From: a virus
DNA length: 25,804 nucleotides
Virus record (IMG/VR): IMGVR_UViG_3300046003_003165
Coordinates: 1 to 25,804 of that record
Direction: 5' to 3' (one strand)
Under the pieces are notes generated by a model. That model did no database searches, was not told where the DNA came from, and saw only the letters and a list, made by a program, of their open reading frames with translations. This document shows, one piece after another, positions 6,703 to 14,039 of this stretch. Positions within the stretch are counted from its first letter, which is position 1, and each line of letters opens with the position of its first letter. The position numbers and the translations under genes were made by a program.

Positions 6703-9222
6703 CATGGCGTTGGCGGTCGGGTCGGCCATGACGTTCGCCGCCGCGCCCGTCAGATGCGACCAGAACGCCGGGTTCATCATGTTGCGCGCGATTTGCGCCC
6801 GCGAGGCTGACGGCACCACGGCCAGCAGTTCATCCATGTTGGCCCCCGACTGATACGCCTGCGCCAGTTCGCGGCGGACTTGCGGGGCTACCTTGGCGTC
6901 GAGCAGCATGGAGCCAAAGTCCATCGCGGCTGCTGCGCCGGGACGCGCGCGCGCCGCTAGGTTGAGCAGCCGACGCACAGGGCCACGGGCTGACTGTTGC
7001 AGCAGCTCCTGGGCGACACCCCGGCCTTCGCCAGCCAACACGTCGACGCGCTGGTTGCGCCGGATTTGTTGCGCTGCGCTTGCCAGCGCGTCCATGCCCG
7101 ACGGCCCGACGCCGGTCGGGCTCATCAGGTTAGCCAGCGTGTCGTTGCGGTTAAACACGTTTGCTACGACGTCCGGTGCGTCTCCTTCAACGAGGTTTGC
7201 GAACGTGTTGGGGCTTTGACGCAGCTGCCGCCCGGCTACACCCATCATTTGCTGACGTTCGACGCTTCGCATCCCGCTAGAATAATCTGCGAGGTATTGA
7301 CGCCAGCCGGTGCCGCCTGCCGCCTCGATGGCGTCGTCGATGAGCGGCGCAATGTTTGCGGTGATTTCCGCTTGCTGCGCACGCAAGGCCGAGGGGCTTG
7401 CGGTGCCGGACGTATTCAAAAGTCTGTTCACCTCGCTGGTGATGAACCTTTGGCGGATTTCATATAGATCCGCAGGTTCAATGACACCGCCGCCGATGTC
7501 GGCCATAGACCTGAGCTGCTGCGCGACGTTGGCTAGCGCCTGCACCTGTTCCGGGTTGGCCCGAACCCCAGGCACGTCTGCGCGGGCCATAAGTTGATTG
7601 GCGATAGCATCCACGTCCAACCGCCCGGTCGCACCGGCCCGCGCCAGCGCCGCCTCACCAGCAGGCACCGTGGCTGCGCGCAAGGCTGCTTTCTCGGCCC
7701 GCTGCGACAGTTGCGCCTCGGTCAAGTTTGCGCCTCCTGCCAGCCGGTCGATTGGTGCCTGCCTCGCCGCAGCTTGCGCCGCGTCGATGGCGATGTAAGG
7801 ATCCGGGTTCGCCGCGCGCACGGCAGCGCCGACACCCATGAAGGCGGACGGCTCGACGCCCGCTTCGACCAGGGCCTGCTGCGCGGTGACGTCGGGGCCA
7901 GCGTTGCGCAGCGCAGCCACGGCCACGTCGTAGTCGACGCCGAGGGACTGGCGCACGATCTCCGACGCGCGGGCGCGGCCCAAGGTGCCGGTCAGCGCGT
8001 CAAAGCCGTTCAGCAATTGGTTGAGGGCGTATTTGGCCGGGCGCGCGGCGACAGTCGGCAGGAGCGCGCCGATGGCAGCCCCAGCCGCCGCGTCGTCCTC
8101 GTCGATGAGCGCCGCCTGTGATCCTCCTGCGATCGCGCCGCCCGCGCCGCGAGTGCCGAGGTTCAGCAGCCGTTCGCCTATGACCGGAGCCGCCCCTGCC
8201 GCCGGCGGACGCACGGCGGACGGCAGGAAGCCACCGGCAGCCGTCGAACGGCCAATGGCCTCCAGCCCCTGCCCGACGCGCGGCGCAAACCGACCAACAC
8301 CTTGGCCAGCGAGGCCGATGCCGCGACCGAGCAAGCCTGCTGCCCCTGCCGTAGCGCCCGTTTGACCGGCAAACCGCGCGGTCTCCACGGCACCGCCGAG
8401 GCCCGCGTTGGCGCGTTCGGCGTCGACACGCTGATTGACCGCAGCAAGGAACTCGTTTGCGTTCTGAGAGACGCCGCGCCCGAAATCGCCCAAGCCAGGG
8501 ATGTAGCTCATGGCGTTGCCGCCGAGGCGGACAGCACCCCCGAGGATGTCGTTGACGCCACCAGCCGCGCCCACCCCGAGGCCCATGATGGTGCCGAGGA
8601 CCGGGTTCTGGCGCGCGCCTGCGACCGCTTGGTCCAGCAGGCTGCCTTGCGGCGCAGCGGCAGGCACCATCGGCAGGCCCTCGACGCCGCCCTGCACCTC
8701 GGCAGCGGGCAGCTCGACGGCAGGCTCGTAATCGGTCGGGCGATACCGCATCCCGTTAACGTCGATGTCGTCAGCCCGACGCGGACCAGCCATGGCAACC
8801 GGCGTGCCAGGGCCGCGCAGGTTGACCACACGACCGTCGGGCAGGGTGTAGGGGCGGACGGCGTCGTATTGCTCCTGTTCGACGGCCTTTTGCAGCGCCA
8901 CATCGGCAGGGTAGCCTTGGTCCATAAACGCCCGGACGCTGTCTTCCCGCGTCAACGCACCTGTGTCTGATCCTTGCCCACCCATGGCGGGCGGCGCGGC
9001 GCGGGCAGGTGCTGGCGCAGGCTGACGCCCGCCGCCGGTGGGCGCGCGGCGCGGGGCAGCAGGTGCTGCGGGCGCAGGGCGACCAAGCGCGCGCATCAGC
9101 TCGGCGTCAGACATGGCCTGCGGGTTGGTTGGCGCGGCAGGGGCGGCTCGCGGCGCAGCCGCCGGGCGACCAAGCGCGGCCAGCAGAGCCTCGTCGGACA
9201 TCGACGCCGGGTCTTGCCTCAT
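6685..9222 (-). CDS. Large virion protein, probable ejection (internal virion) protein
   Basis: 845 residues, the last and largest complete gene of the virion operon. The N-terminus has two copies of MSDxxLxxALGRP (residues 8-20 and 37-49) in an Ala/Pro-rich linker that runs to about residue 85. A globular-looking stretch follows (90-190). Next is a glycine/alanine-rich, weakly hydrophobic region (200-385) with segments such as GTIMGLGVGAAGG. A long helical C-terminal half completes the protein. Two candidate ejection-protein genes lie just upstream, so it occupies the position of P22 gp16 and its functional relatives, proteins that leave the head with the DNA and help cross the cell envelope. 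The assignment rests on position, size and composition. The start overlaps the upstream stop (ATGA). The stop lies inside the opposing 60-aa gene. Confidence 0.75.
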   Translation of the reverse strand: MRQDPASMSDEALLAALGRPAAAPRAAPAAPTNPQAMSDAELMRALGRPAPAAPAAPRRAPTGGGRQPAPAPARAAPPAMGGQGSDTGALTREDSVRAFMDQGYPADVALQKAVEQEQYDAVRPYTLPDGRVVNLRGPGTPVAMAGPRRADDIDVNGMRYRPTDYEPAVELPAAEVQGGVEGLPMVPAAAPQGSLLDQAVAGARQNPVLGTIMGLGVGAAGGVNDILGGAVRLGGNAMSYIPGLGDFGRGVSQNANEFLAAVNQRVDAERANAGLGGAVETARFAGQTGATAGAAGLLGRGIGLAGQGVGRFAPRVGQGLEAIGRSTAAGGFLPSAVRPPAAGAAPVIGERLLNLGTRGAGGAIAGGSQAALIDEDDAAAGAAIGALLPTVAARPAKYALNQLLNGFDALTGTLGRARASEIVRQSLGVDYDVAVAALRNAGPDVTAQQALVEAGVEPSAFMGVGAAVRAANPDPYIAIDAAQAAARQAPIDRLAGGANLTEAQLSQRAEKAALRAATVPAGEAALARAGATGRLDVDAIANQLMARADVPGVRANPEQVQALANVAQQLRSMADIGGGVIEPADLYEIRQRFITSEVNRLLNTSGTASPSALRAQQAEITANIAPLIDDAIEAAGGTGWRQYLADYSSGMRSVERQQMMGVAGRQLRQSPNTFANLVEGDAPDVVANVFNRNDTLANLMSPTGVGPSGMDALASAAQQIRRNQRVDVLAGEGRGVAQELLQQSARGPVRRLLNLAARARPGAAAAMDFGSMLLDAKVAPQVRRELAQAYQSGANMDELLAVVPSASRAQIARNMMNPAFWSHLTGAAANVMADPTANAMSPAPQ
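9076..9201 (-). repeat. Tandem 13-residue coding motif MSDxxLxxALGRP
   Basis: Two copies of a 13-residue motif, MSDEALLAALGRP (coded by 9163-9201) and MSDAELMRALGRP (coded by 9076-9114), separated by 16 Ala/Pro-rich residues. Each copy would form a short amphipathic helix. The copies differ at four positions, so this is an old duplication or a selected binding motif rather than a recent slippage product. Confidence 0.8.
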
Positions 9223-10478
9223 TGGATCAGCCCCCGACGGCGCGCTTCGGCTTCAAGTGCGCTCACGTTTCCGCCGCCTTGTGCGCCGCTGCCCGACACG
9301 CTGTCGACATACCGACCAAAGCGCGCGAACGCCTCGCGCACCGTCTCGATCGACTGGTCCGGCGCGCTCACGGTGTTGAGGAACAGTTGCAGTTCGACAT
9401 TCGAGTTCATCTGCTGCGCGCTCATCCCGGTCAGGTCTTTGAGCGACGCGACCAGCATGGGGATGGCGGTCTGGATGTTGTCGCGCTCGGTTTGCTCGCG
9501 CGAACCGATTGTGCGGCCCACCACGCGCCCCGGCAGCGACGCACCAATGCTGGCGATAATGTTTTCGGCAGGGCCTCGCTCGGTCGATACGATACCCTTC
9601 ATTTTTTCAAGGTTCTCGTAATAGCCCAGCATGCTGTCGATCGTGCTGCGGACGCCTTCCGCTGCGTTCTGTCGCGTCTCGTCTGCGGCTGCTGCCCCTG
9701 CGGACGGCGCTTGATACGGCATAACAGGGTTGCCTTGGTCATCGGTGACCGGGGTGAAACCGGATTGCCCCGGCACAACAGAACCGTAGCCTTCCGCTGT
9801 CTGCACGATGACCGGGCGGTTCGGGCTTGCGGTGACAGCAATCCGCTCCGGCGGGGTCGCACCAGGTGCGAGTGGGTTCGTCTGCACCGGCACGATAGAC
9901 CCGCCTGCGTTCTGCATGTCGTAGGCAGGCGTGAACCGCTCCAGCAGTTTCAAGCCCTCCGACGTCGTAGCCAGTTCGTTGGCCAGCAGGCTACGACGCT
10001 GCTCGGGCGGTGCCGCGAGGATACGCGCGGCATAGGCAGTCATCTGCTCGCGCGGGACGCCCGCCGCGATAGCCTGCTCGGACACCGCCGCGATGTTGGC
10101 GTTCGACGGGTCAGTGTAAACCGCGCCGATCGCGCGCTGCATGAACCCTTGGTCCTCGCCGCGCGCCTTACGGGCGTATTCGCCTCCGGCGCGGGCCTCT
10201 GCTGCGCGAGTGTTGAACAGCGTGTCGCCTGCGCCCGCAGCTTGGATATACGCCGTGGTTTCAGGTCCAAGCCGTGCGAACTCGTTGACCGAGTTGCGGT
10301 CGTTAAAATCGACCGACGCAGCGCGCTGCTGGATCATCGCGTTGCGCGCCGCAGTCGCTTGCGCGGCTTGCTGCGCCATCTGGTTCTGGCGATACTCTTG
10401 CCCTTGGCGCATCGCGCCGAGGATGTCGGGCGCTTGGAACGACGCGCCTTGCAGGGCGATGCGAGGGTCGAGGGCCAT
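9219..10478 (-). CDS. Probable ejection/internal virion protein (419 aa)
   Basis: 419 residues. The N-terminal 110 residues are helical and rich in Q, A and R (MRQGQEYRQNQMAQQAAQA), as in DNA-ejection proteins. A middle part around 190-270 is rich in P, V, T and G and probably beta or flexible. The C-terminal 150 residues are helical again, with an SLKDLTGMSAQQMNS segment and an end at EAEARRRGLIQ. No signal peptide or membrane helix is seen. The start forms a TGATG junction with the upstream gene and the stop an ATGA junction with the downstream one. It is the middle gene of three in the position of the P22 ejection genes 7-20-16. The role is inferred from position and composition. Confidence 0.7.
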   Translation of the reverse strand: MALDPRIALQGASFQAPDILGAMRQGQEYRQNQMAQQAAQATAARNAMIQQRAASVDFNDRNSVNEFARLGPETTAYIQAAGAGDTLFNTRAAEARAGGEYARKARGEDQGFMQRAIGAVYTDPSNANIAAVSEQAIAAGVPREQMTAYAARILAAPPEQRRSLLANELATTSEGLKLLERFTPAYDMQNAGGSIVPVQTNPLAPGATPPERIAVTASPNRPVIVQTAEGYGSVVPGQSGFTPVTDDQGNPVMPYQAPSAGAAAADETRQNAAEGVRSTIDSMLGYYENLEKMKGIVSTERGPAENIIASIGASLPGRVVGRTIGSREQTERDNIQTAIPMLVASLKDLTGMSAQQMNSNVELQLFLNTVSAPDQSIETVREAFARFGRYVDSVSGSGAQGGGNVSALEAEARRRGLIQ

Positions 10479-11167
10479 CAGCGGTCTCTCATACCGTAAT
10501 ACTGCGCCCCGAGGTTGCCCATCTGGTTGATCGCGTTGGTGTAGGCGTTGGCCGAGCCGACGTAACCCGACGCGCGGGCGTTGCCAGCCCCCATGGCGTT
10601 CTCTCCGAGGTTCTGGCCGAGCTGCCCCGCTGCGCTGGACACGACGTTCGTGGCGTTCTGCCCCGCACCCGCCATGCCCATGAGCGGGTTCAGGCGGCTG
10701 CTCCGGTTGGCCTGGAAACGGTTGAAGGCGTTCTGGTATTCCTGCGACGCCAGATCCTGACCGAACCGCTGCGCGCCTTTGAACATCTGGCCCGACATCA
10801 CCATGCCGCGCGCTGCTGCCGACCGCTCCAGCGCCTTGTTGCCTTCGGCCAGCCGGAAGGCATAGCCAGGGTCGAATTCAAAATCGTTCATCGAGAAGTC
10901 GCGAGCGTCCCTGCCGTAATCGGCGACGCTTGCGTTCCCGCCGATGCCGAGCAGTTCCATGAGACGGTTCTGGCCCGCAAGTCCGCCCTGCCGGAACGGC
11001 TCTTGCAGCTCAACCTGCCGGTCGAACATCTCACGCTGGAGACGCGACGCCTCCGCAGCGGACTGGACCTGCGCGTCAGCCGCCCGGCGCGCGGCCCGCG
11101 ACTGGTTCGACGCGCTGACAGCGCCGCCGAGGGCGCTGCCTGCAATGGCGACGACGGGATTAGGCAT
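10478..11167 (-). CDS. Probable ejection protein, gp7/DNA-transfer-like (229 aa)
   Basis: 229 residues. The N-terminus has a hydrophobic glycine/alanine segment (VVAIAGSALGGAVSA, about residues 4-18), then a long helix of A, Q, R and E. A central DFEFDPGYAFRLAEGNKALE block follows. The C-terminal part is rich in G, N and A with many M and Q. Proteins of this layout next to head-completion genes are annotated as DNA transfer or injection proteins in many podovirus-like phages, and I use that as the basis for the call. ATG 11167 is chosen because GGAGGAG stands upstream. The longer reading to 11206 lacks a site and overlaps the preceding gene more deeply. The chosen start overlaps the upstream stop by eight bases. 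Confidence 0.72.
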   Translation of the reverse strand: MPNPVVAIAGSALGGAVSASNQSRAARRAADAQVQSAAEASRLQREMFDRQVELQEPFRQGGLAGQNRLMELLGIGGNASVADYGRDARDFSMNDFEFDPGYAFRLAEGNKALERSAAARGMVMSGQMFKGAQRFGQDLASQEYQNAFNRFQANRSSRLNPLMGMAGAGQNATNVVSSAAGQLGQNLGENAMGAGNARASGYVGSANAYTNAINQMGNLGAQYYGMRDR

Positions 11168-11597
11168 TGGGGAACTCCTCCCGATAGGCCGCGAACGGCT
11201 CACCATACATCAGCATCACGGCGGGGGCCAGCCGCAGCGCCTCGGCCTGACCGTGGCAGAGCAGGACGACCAACAGCACCACGTCGTAGTAGGCCGCGCG
11301 CCACACGAACGACCGCTCGTCAGCCACACCGCCGTCCTCAGCCTCGTTGGCAGCGTGCCATTTCAGGATGGCGGTGGCGACCGCAGCCTGCAAGGCAGCG
11401 GCGTTGGCCTGATAGAAGACGTTGCCCGGCATCGACACCAGCGAGGCCCACAGCGCAGGCATCACGTTGCCCACGGGGTCGCCGTCGTGGGCATCGTCGA
11501 ACACCTGGATGACCTGCCACAGGTCCAGCAGCCAGTCAGCCGCAGGGCGGGGCAGATCCAGTTGATGCTTGAAATGGTGCTCCAGCGCCTCGATCAC
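11160..11597 (-). CDS. Unknown virion-region protein (145 aa)
   Basis: 145 residues, helical, unrecognised. It has an unusual number of aromatic and histidine residues (EALEHHFKHQLDL, WLLDLWQVIQVF, ILKWHAANEAEDGG, SFVWRAAYYDVVLLVVLLCHG). The AAYYDVVLLVVLLCHG stretch near 100-115 is hydrophobic and could be a buried or membrane-associated helix, but it is short and lacks a topology signal. It sits between small fibre-like proteins and the first ejection-protein candidate and is linked to both by overlaps of 4 and 8 bases. It could be a chaperone or an assembly factor for neighbouring fibres. That is a guess from position only. Confidence 0.72.
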   Translation of the reverse strand: MIEALEHHFKHQLDLPRPAADWLLDLWQVIQVFDDAHDGDPVGNVMPALWASLVSMPGNVFYQANAAALQAAVATAILKWHAANEAEDGGVADERSFVWRAAYYDVVLLVVLLCHGQAEALRLAPAVMLMYGEPFAAYREEFPNA

Positions 11598-11929
11598 GAA
11601 ATCGTCCTCCCGCTGGCGCGGATGTTGATGGCGGTCGCGGTGCCTGCGAGCGTGGAGATATATCCGCCGTTGAGCAGCACATGGCCGATCAGTTCCGGGA
11701 ACAGGTAGGTCTGCCCCGGCTGGATCGACACCGTCTTGACGACGAGGTTGGCGTTGGTGGGGTTGTCCAGCGACGCCACGATATTGACCGACAGCGTCGC
11801 GGCGTTGGCGCTGTAGTTGGTGGCGGTGAACTTGTCGATGATCGTCGTCACCGCTGTCGAGGTGTATTGCGTCGTCTGGACAGCCTCTGCCGTCTTCGAC
11901 GGGATCAGGACGCGAACGTAAACGGCCAT
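11594..11929 (-). CDS. Small beta-rich virion protein (111 aa)
   Basis: 111 residues, predicted nearly all beta strand with Thr/Ala/Val-rich repeats (TTQYTSTAVTTIIDKFTATN, SVNIVASLDNPTNANL). This suggests an immunoglobulin-like or jelly-roll domain, perhaps a small fibre or decoration protein. No catalytic motif is seen. The start is well supported, since an AGGAGG spans the stop codon of the preceding gene. The strong site suggests high expression, as expected of a structural protein. The 3' end overlaps the next gene by four bases. The exact role is unknown. Confidence 0.75.
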   Translation of the reverse strand: MAVYVRVLIPSKTAEAVQTTQYTSTAVTTIIDKFTATNYSANAATLSVNIVASLDNPTNANLVVKTVSIQPGQTYLFPELIGHVLLNGGYISTLAGTATAINIRASGRTIS

Positions 11930-11938
11930 CAGGCCCTC

Positions 11939-12553
11939 CTAGATTGTGAAGACGAAGCGGACCCGCCCCGCCAGGCCGTTGTCGCCACGGTCGCCGCCGA
12001 CCGCCGGCGTCCCGCCGTTGCCGCCCGCGCCGCCTTGCAGCCCGTCGACGCCCGCCGTGGCCGCAGCCCCGGCCTGCGTGAAGAAGTTGCCGCCGATGCC
12101 CGTCGTGTTGGTGTCGGAGCCGCCCGAGGCCGTGCCGCCCTGACCTTGCGTGGTGTTGCCGTCGGACGTGCCGCCCGCGCCGCCCGTGGCGATCATCGGC
12201 GTGATCGTATACGTCCCGCTCGACACCGTCGAGGTGCCGCCCGTGTTGCCGGGGTCGGGGGTGTTGGACCCGGTGCCGCCCACGCCGACGGCGTAGAGGA
12301 TGGTCTTGGCCGCGTCAGCGCCGCTCAGAGCCAGCGTGGTCTTGCTGTAGCCACCCGCGCCGCCGCCGCCGCCCTCGTTGGACCCCTCAATACCGAACCC
12401 GCCGCCGCCGCCGCCGCCCCACACCTCAATGACCGCGCTGATCGGCGCAGCCGGGATCGTGACGGAGCCGGATCCTGTCGAGAAGTCGAACGTGACCAGC
12501 GTAGGGGCGGTCTGGACGCTCAGGCCCGCCATGACGGCGACGACGCCGGTCAT
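11939..12553 (-). CDS. Glycine-rich phage adhesin/tail protein
   Basis: 204 residues. After a beta-rich start it contains glycine runs (EVWGGGGGGGFGIEGSNEGG near 48-67) and then long stretches of GG-T/N/S repeats up to residue about 195, closing with GLAGRVRFVFTI. Glycine-rich domains with this look form polyglycine II bundles at the tips of some phage fibres, where they bind receptors. This protein may do the same. ATG 12553 is chosen (TGATG overlap with the upstream fibre gene). A reading to 12583 would add ten residues without support. The opening VTFDFSTGSGSVTIPA and terminal RVRFVFTI resemble the start and end of known glycine-rich phage proteins. Confidence 0.8.
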   Translation of the reverse strand: MTGVVAVMAGLSVQTAPTLVTFDFSTGSGSVTIPAAPISAVIEVWGGGGGGGFGIEGSNEGGGGGAGGYSKTTLALSGADAAKTILYAVGVGGTGSNTPDPGNTGGTSTVSSGTYTITPMIATGGAGGTSDGNTTQGQGGTASGGSDTNTTGIGGNFFTQAGAAATAGVDGLQGGAGGNGGTPAVGGDRGDNGLAGRVRFVFTI

Positions 12554-13347
12554 CAGGTGACCCCCAGCCCGGCGATGATCCACGAGGTCGCGCCGACCTT
12601 GACCAGCGTGGCCATGGCGTTGCGAGCCAGCGTGCGGGTGCCGGTGGTCGTGGTGTTGACCAGCGTCATCGTGTCGGTCGTGATGGCCACCGACAGCGAC
12701 GTGGCGTTGACGTTGATGACGACGATAGCCGTGCCGATCGGGAACGCCACCGCTGCGTTGGCCGGGACGGTCAGCGTCAGCGACGAGCCGTTCATGACCA
12801 CGGACTTGCCCCGGTCGGCCAGCACCAGTTGGTGATTGGCGGTCTTGAGGCTCTGCGGCACGTCGAGATAGCCCGCCGTGTGCGACGCGGCAGCCGCATC
12901 CTGGATCGTCGTCGTGCCGGTCAGCGCGGCGTTGTTGATCGGCGCGTAGGTCGCCGCCGCAGCCGCAGTCGACAGGCCGTCGGTGATGCCGTAGCCCGCC
13001 AGCGTTGTCGGCTCACCTGTGATCTCCGACCACGGCACACCCGTCGCGCTGACGTCGTTGATGCCGTAGATGTCGTCGTAGGTGCCGATGAGCGCGTCCG
13101 CGCTGTCGCGCAGCACGAACTTGTAGGCGACCTCGCCGGTCAGCCAGACCTCGCTCTCCAGCCGCCCGGCGGCGTCCATGATGATCGGGTTGGCGTGCGG
13201 CGTGACGCCGGTCGACGACGTGTAGGTCGTCTGCGGCGTCGTGGTGCCTGCCGCGTAGGTGTAAAGCCGCCCGCCGGTCAGCGGGTTGCCGGAGTTGTCA
13301 AGGAACTGCTGGCCAGCGCCGGCGAGAGGCGAGAGGAAAACGGTCAT
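12553..13347 (-). CDS. Tail fibre protein (264 aa)
   Basis: 264 residues. The N-terminal 80 residues, with FLDNSGNPLTGGRLYTYAAG and a later PIIMDAAGR, match a motif common at the start of phage fibre proteins, probably the part that docks on the virion. A collagen-like or helical stalk follows (STAAAAATYAPINNAALTG, near 125-143). A Thr/Val/Ala-rich C-terminal beta domain (about 160-264) ends in SWIIAGLGVT. This is typical of a trimeric fibre. It overlaps its neighbours as ATGA upstream and TGATG downstream. The sequence does not show its receptor. Confidence 0.85.
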   Translation of the reverse strand: MTVFLSPLAGAGQQFLDNSGNPLTGGRLYTYAAGTTTPQTTYTSSTGVTPHANPIIMDAAGRLESEVWLTGEVAYKFVLRDSADALIGTYDDIYGINDVSATGVPWSEITGEPTTLAGYGITDGLSTAAAAATYAPINNAALTGTTTIQDAAAASHTAGYLDVPQSLKTANHQLVLADRGKSVVMNGSSLTLTVPANAAVAFPIGTAIVVINVNATSLSVAITTDTMTLVNTTTTGTRTLARNAMATLVKVGATSWIIAGLGVT

Positions 13348-14039
13348 TGGTCAACCTGTGTGATGCTCAACAGCGCCGAAGGGCTTGCAGGGGCGAACGC
13401 AGTCGCAGCGTGGGCGTTCAGTATAACATTGGTGTCGTCAGCGGCCCACATCAGCTCTACATAATCGTTATGCGTCAGCGACAGCGTCGCCAGCAGCGGG
13501 ACCAGCACCTCGTCGTCGTTGCCTTTCAGCCGCCACCGGCTTGTGGAGTTGGCCACGTCGACACCGTTCTTGCGCAGCCACAGATACGCCAGGGTCGAGC
13601 CGCCGGTCGTCTTGTCCAGCGAAATCGTGGCAGAGATCACGAACGCCCCTGCGCGGGTGACGCCGATGCGCGAGCTGGTGTTGAGGCTGACGCCGGCGGC
13701 GTAGTTGGTGGTGTTGAACGTGACGGCGTTCGCCGTGCTTGCGCCCGACAGTGTCTGCGTGGCTGTGTTGGCGAACCCGCCCGCGTAGCCCTGCGGCGGC
13801 ACCAGAGGCGGCGCGGACAGTAGCCCCTGCACGTCGGCGCGCAGCAGGTCCATCGCCGCCTCGGCCTCGGCCCCGCTGAACGGCGCAAGCGACAGGTCGC
13901 TGATGGAGATGTCGGTGGTGCCGCTGCCGGTCTGGCCGAACTGGTTGAACAGGAACCGATACCACTCGCGCGACATAATGTTGGTGCCCGGCTCCAGCAC
14001 CGGGACGCGCGCGGCGGGGATCGAGGTGATGTCAGCCAT
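13344..14039 (-). CDS. C1q/TNF-knob virion protein, candidate tail needle
   Basis: 231 residues. The N-terminus carries MSREWYRFLFNQFGQTG, a segment shared by many phage fibre proteins. A short helical part follows (SGAEAEAAMDLLRADVQGLL, near 54-73). The C-terminal 130 residues have a C1q/TNF-like jelly-roll pattern: RIGVTRAGAFVISATISLDK, then LWLRKNGVDVANS, then NDYVELMWAADDTNVILNA. It lies directly after the gp10-like gene, the place of the tail needle (gp26) in P22, and is close to gp26 in length. The tail needle of the related phage Sf6 ends in a TNF-like knob. I therefore infer a needle or penetration protein. The long coiled coil of P22 gp26 is not evident. The start overlaps the gp10-like stop by eight bases. 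Confidence 0.78.
   Translation of the reverse strand: MADITSIPAARVPVLEPGTNIMSREWYRFLFNQFGQTGSGTTDISISDLSLAPFSGAEAEAAMDLLRADVQGLLSAPPLVPPQGYAGGFANTATQTLSGASTANAVTFNTTNYAAGVSLNTSSRIGVTRAGAFVISATISLDKTTGGSTLAYLWLRKNGVDVANSTSRWRLKGNDDEVLVPLLATLSLTHNDYVELMWAADDTNVILNAHAATAFAPASPSALLSITQVDQ

Noticed and set aside
9009-10499. 496-codon plus-strand frame opposite the ejection-protein candidate
   Set aside because: Arginine-rich shadow with no family features; the minus strand has coherent ATGA/TGATG-linked genes.
11939-12553. Collagen or PE-PGRS-like repeat protein
   Set aside because: The glycine runs lack a regular G-x-y period and the gene lies among phage fibres; a glycine-rich adhesin fits better.
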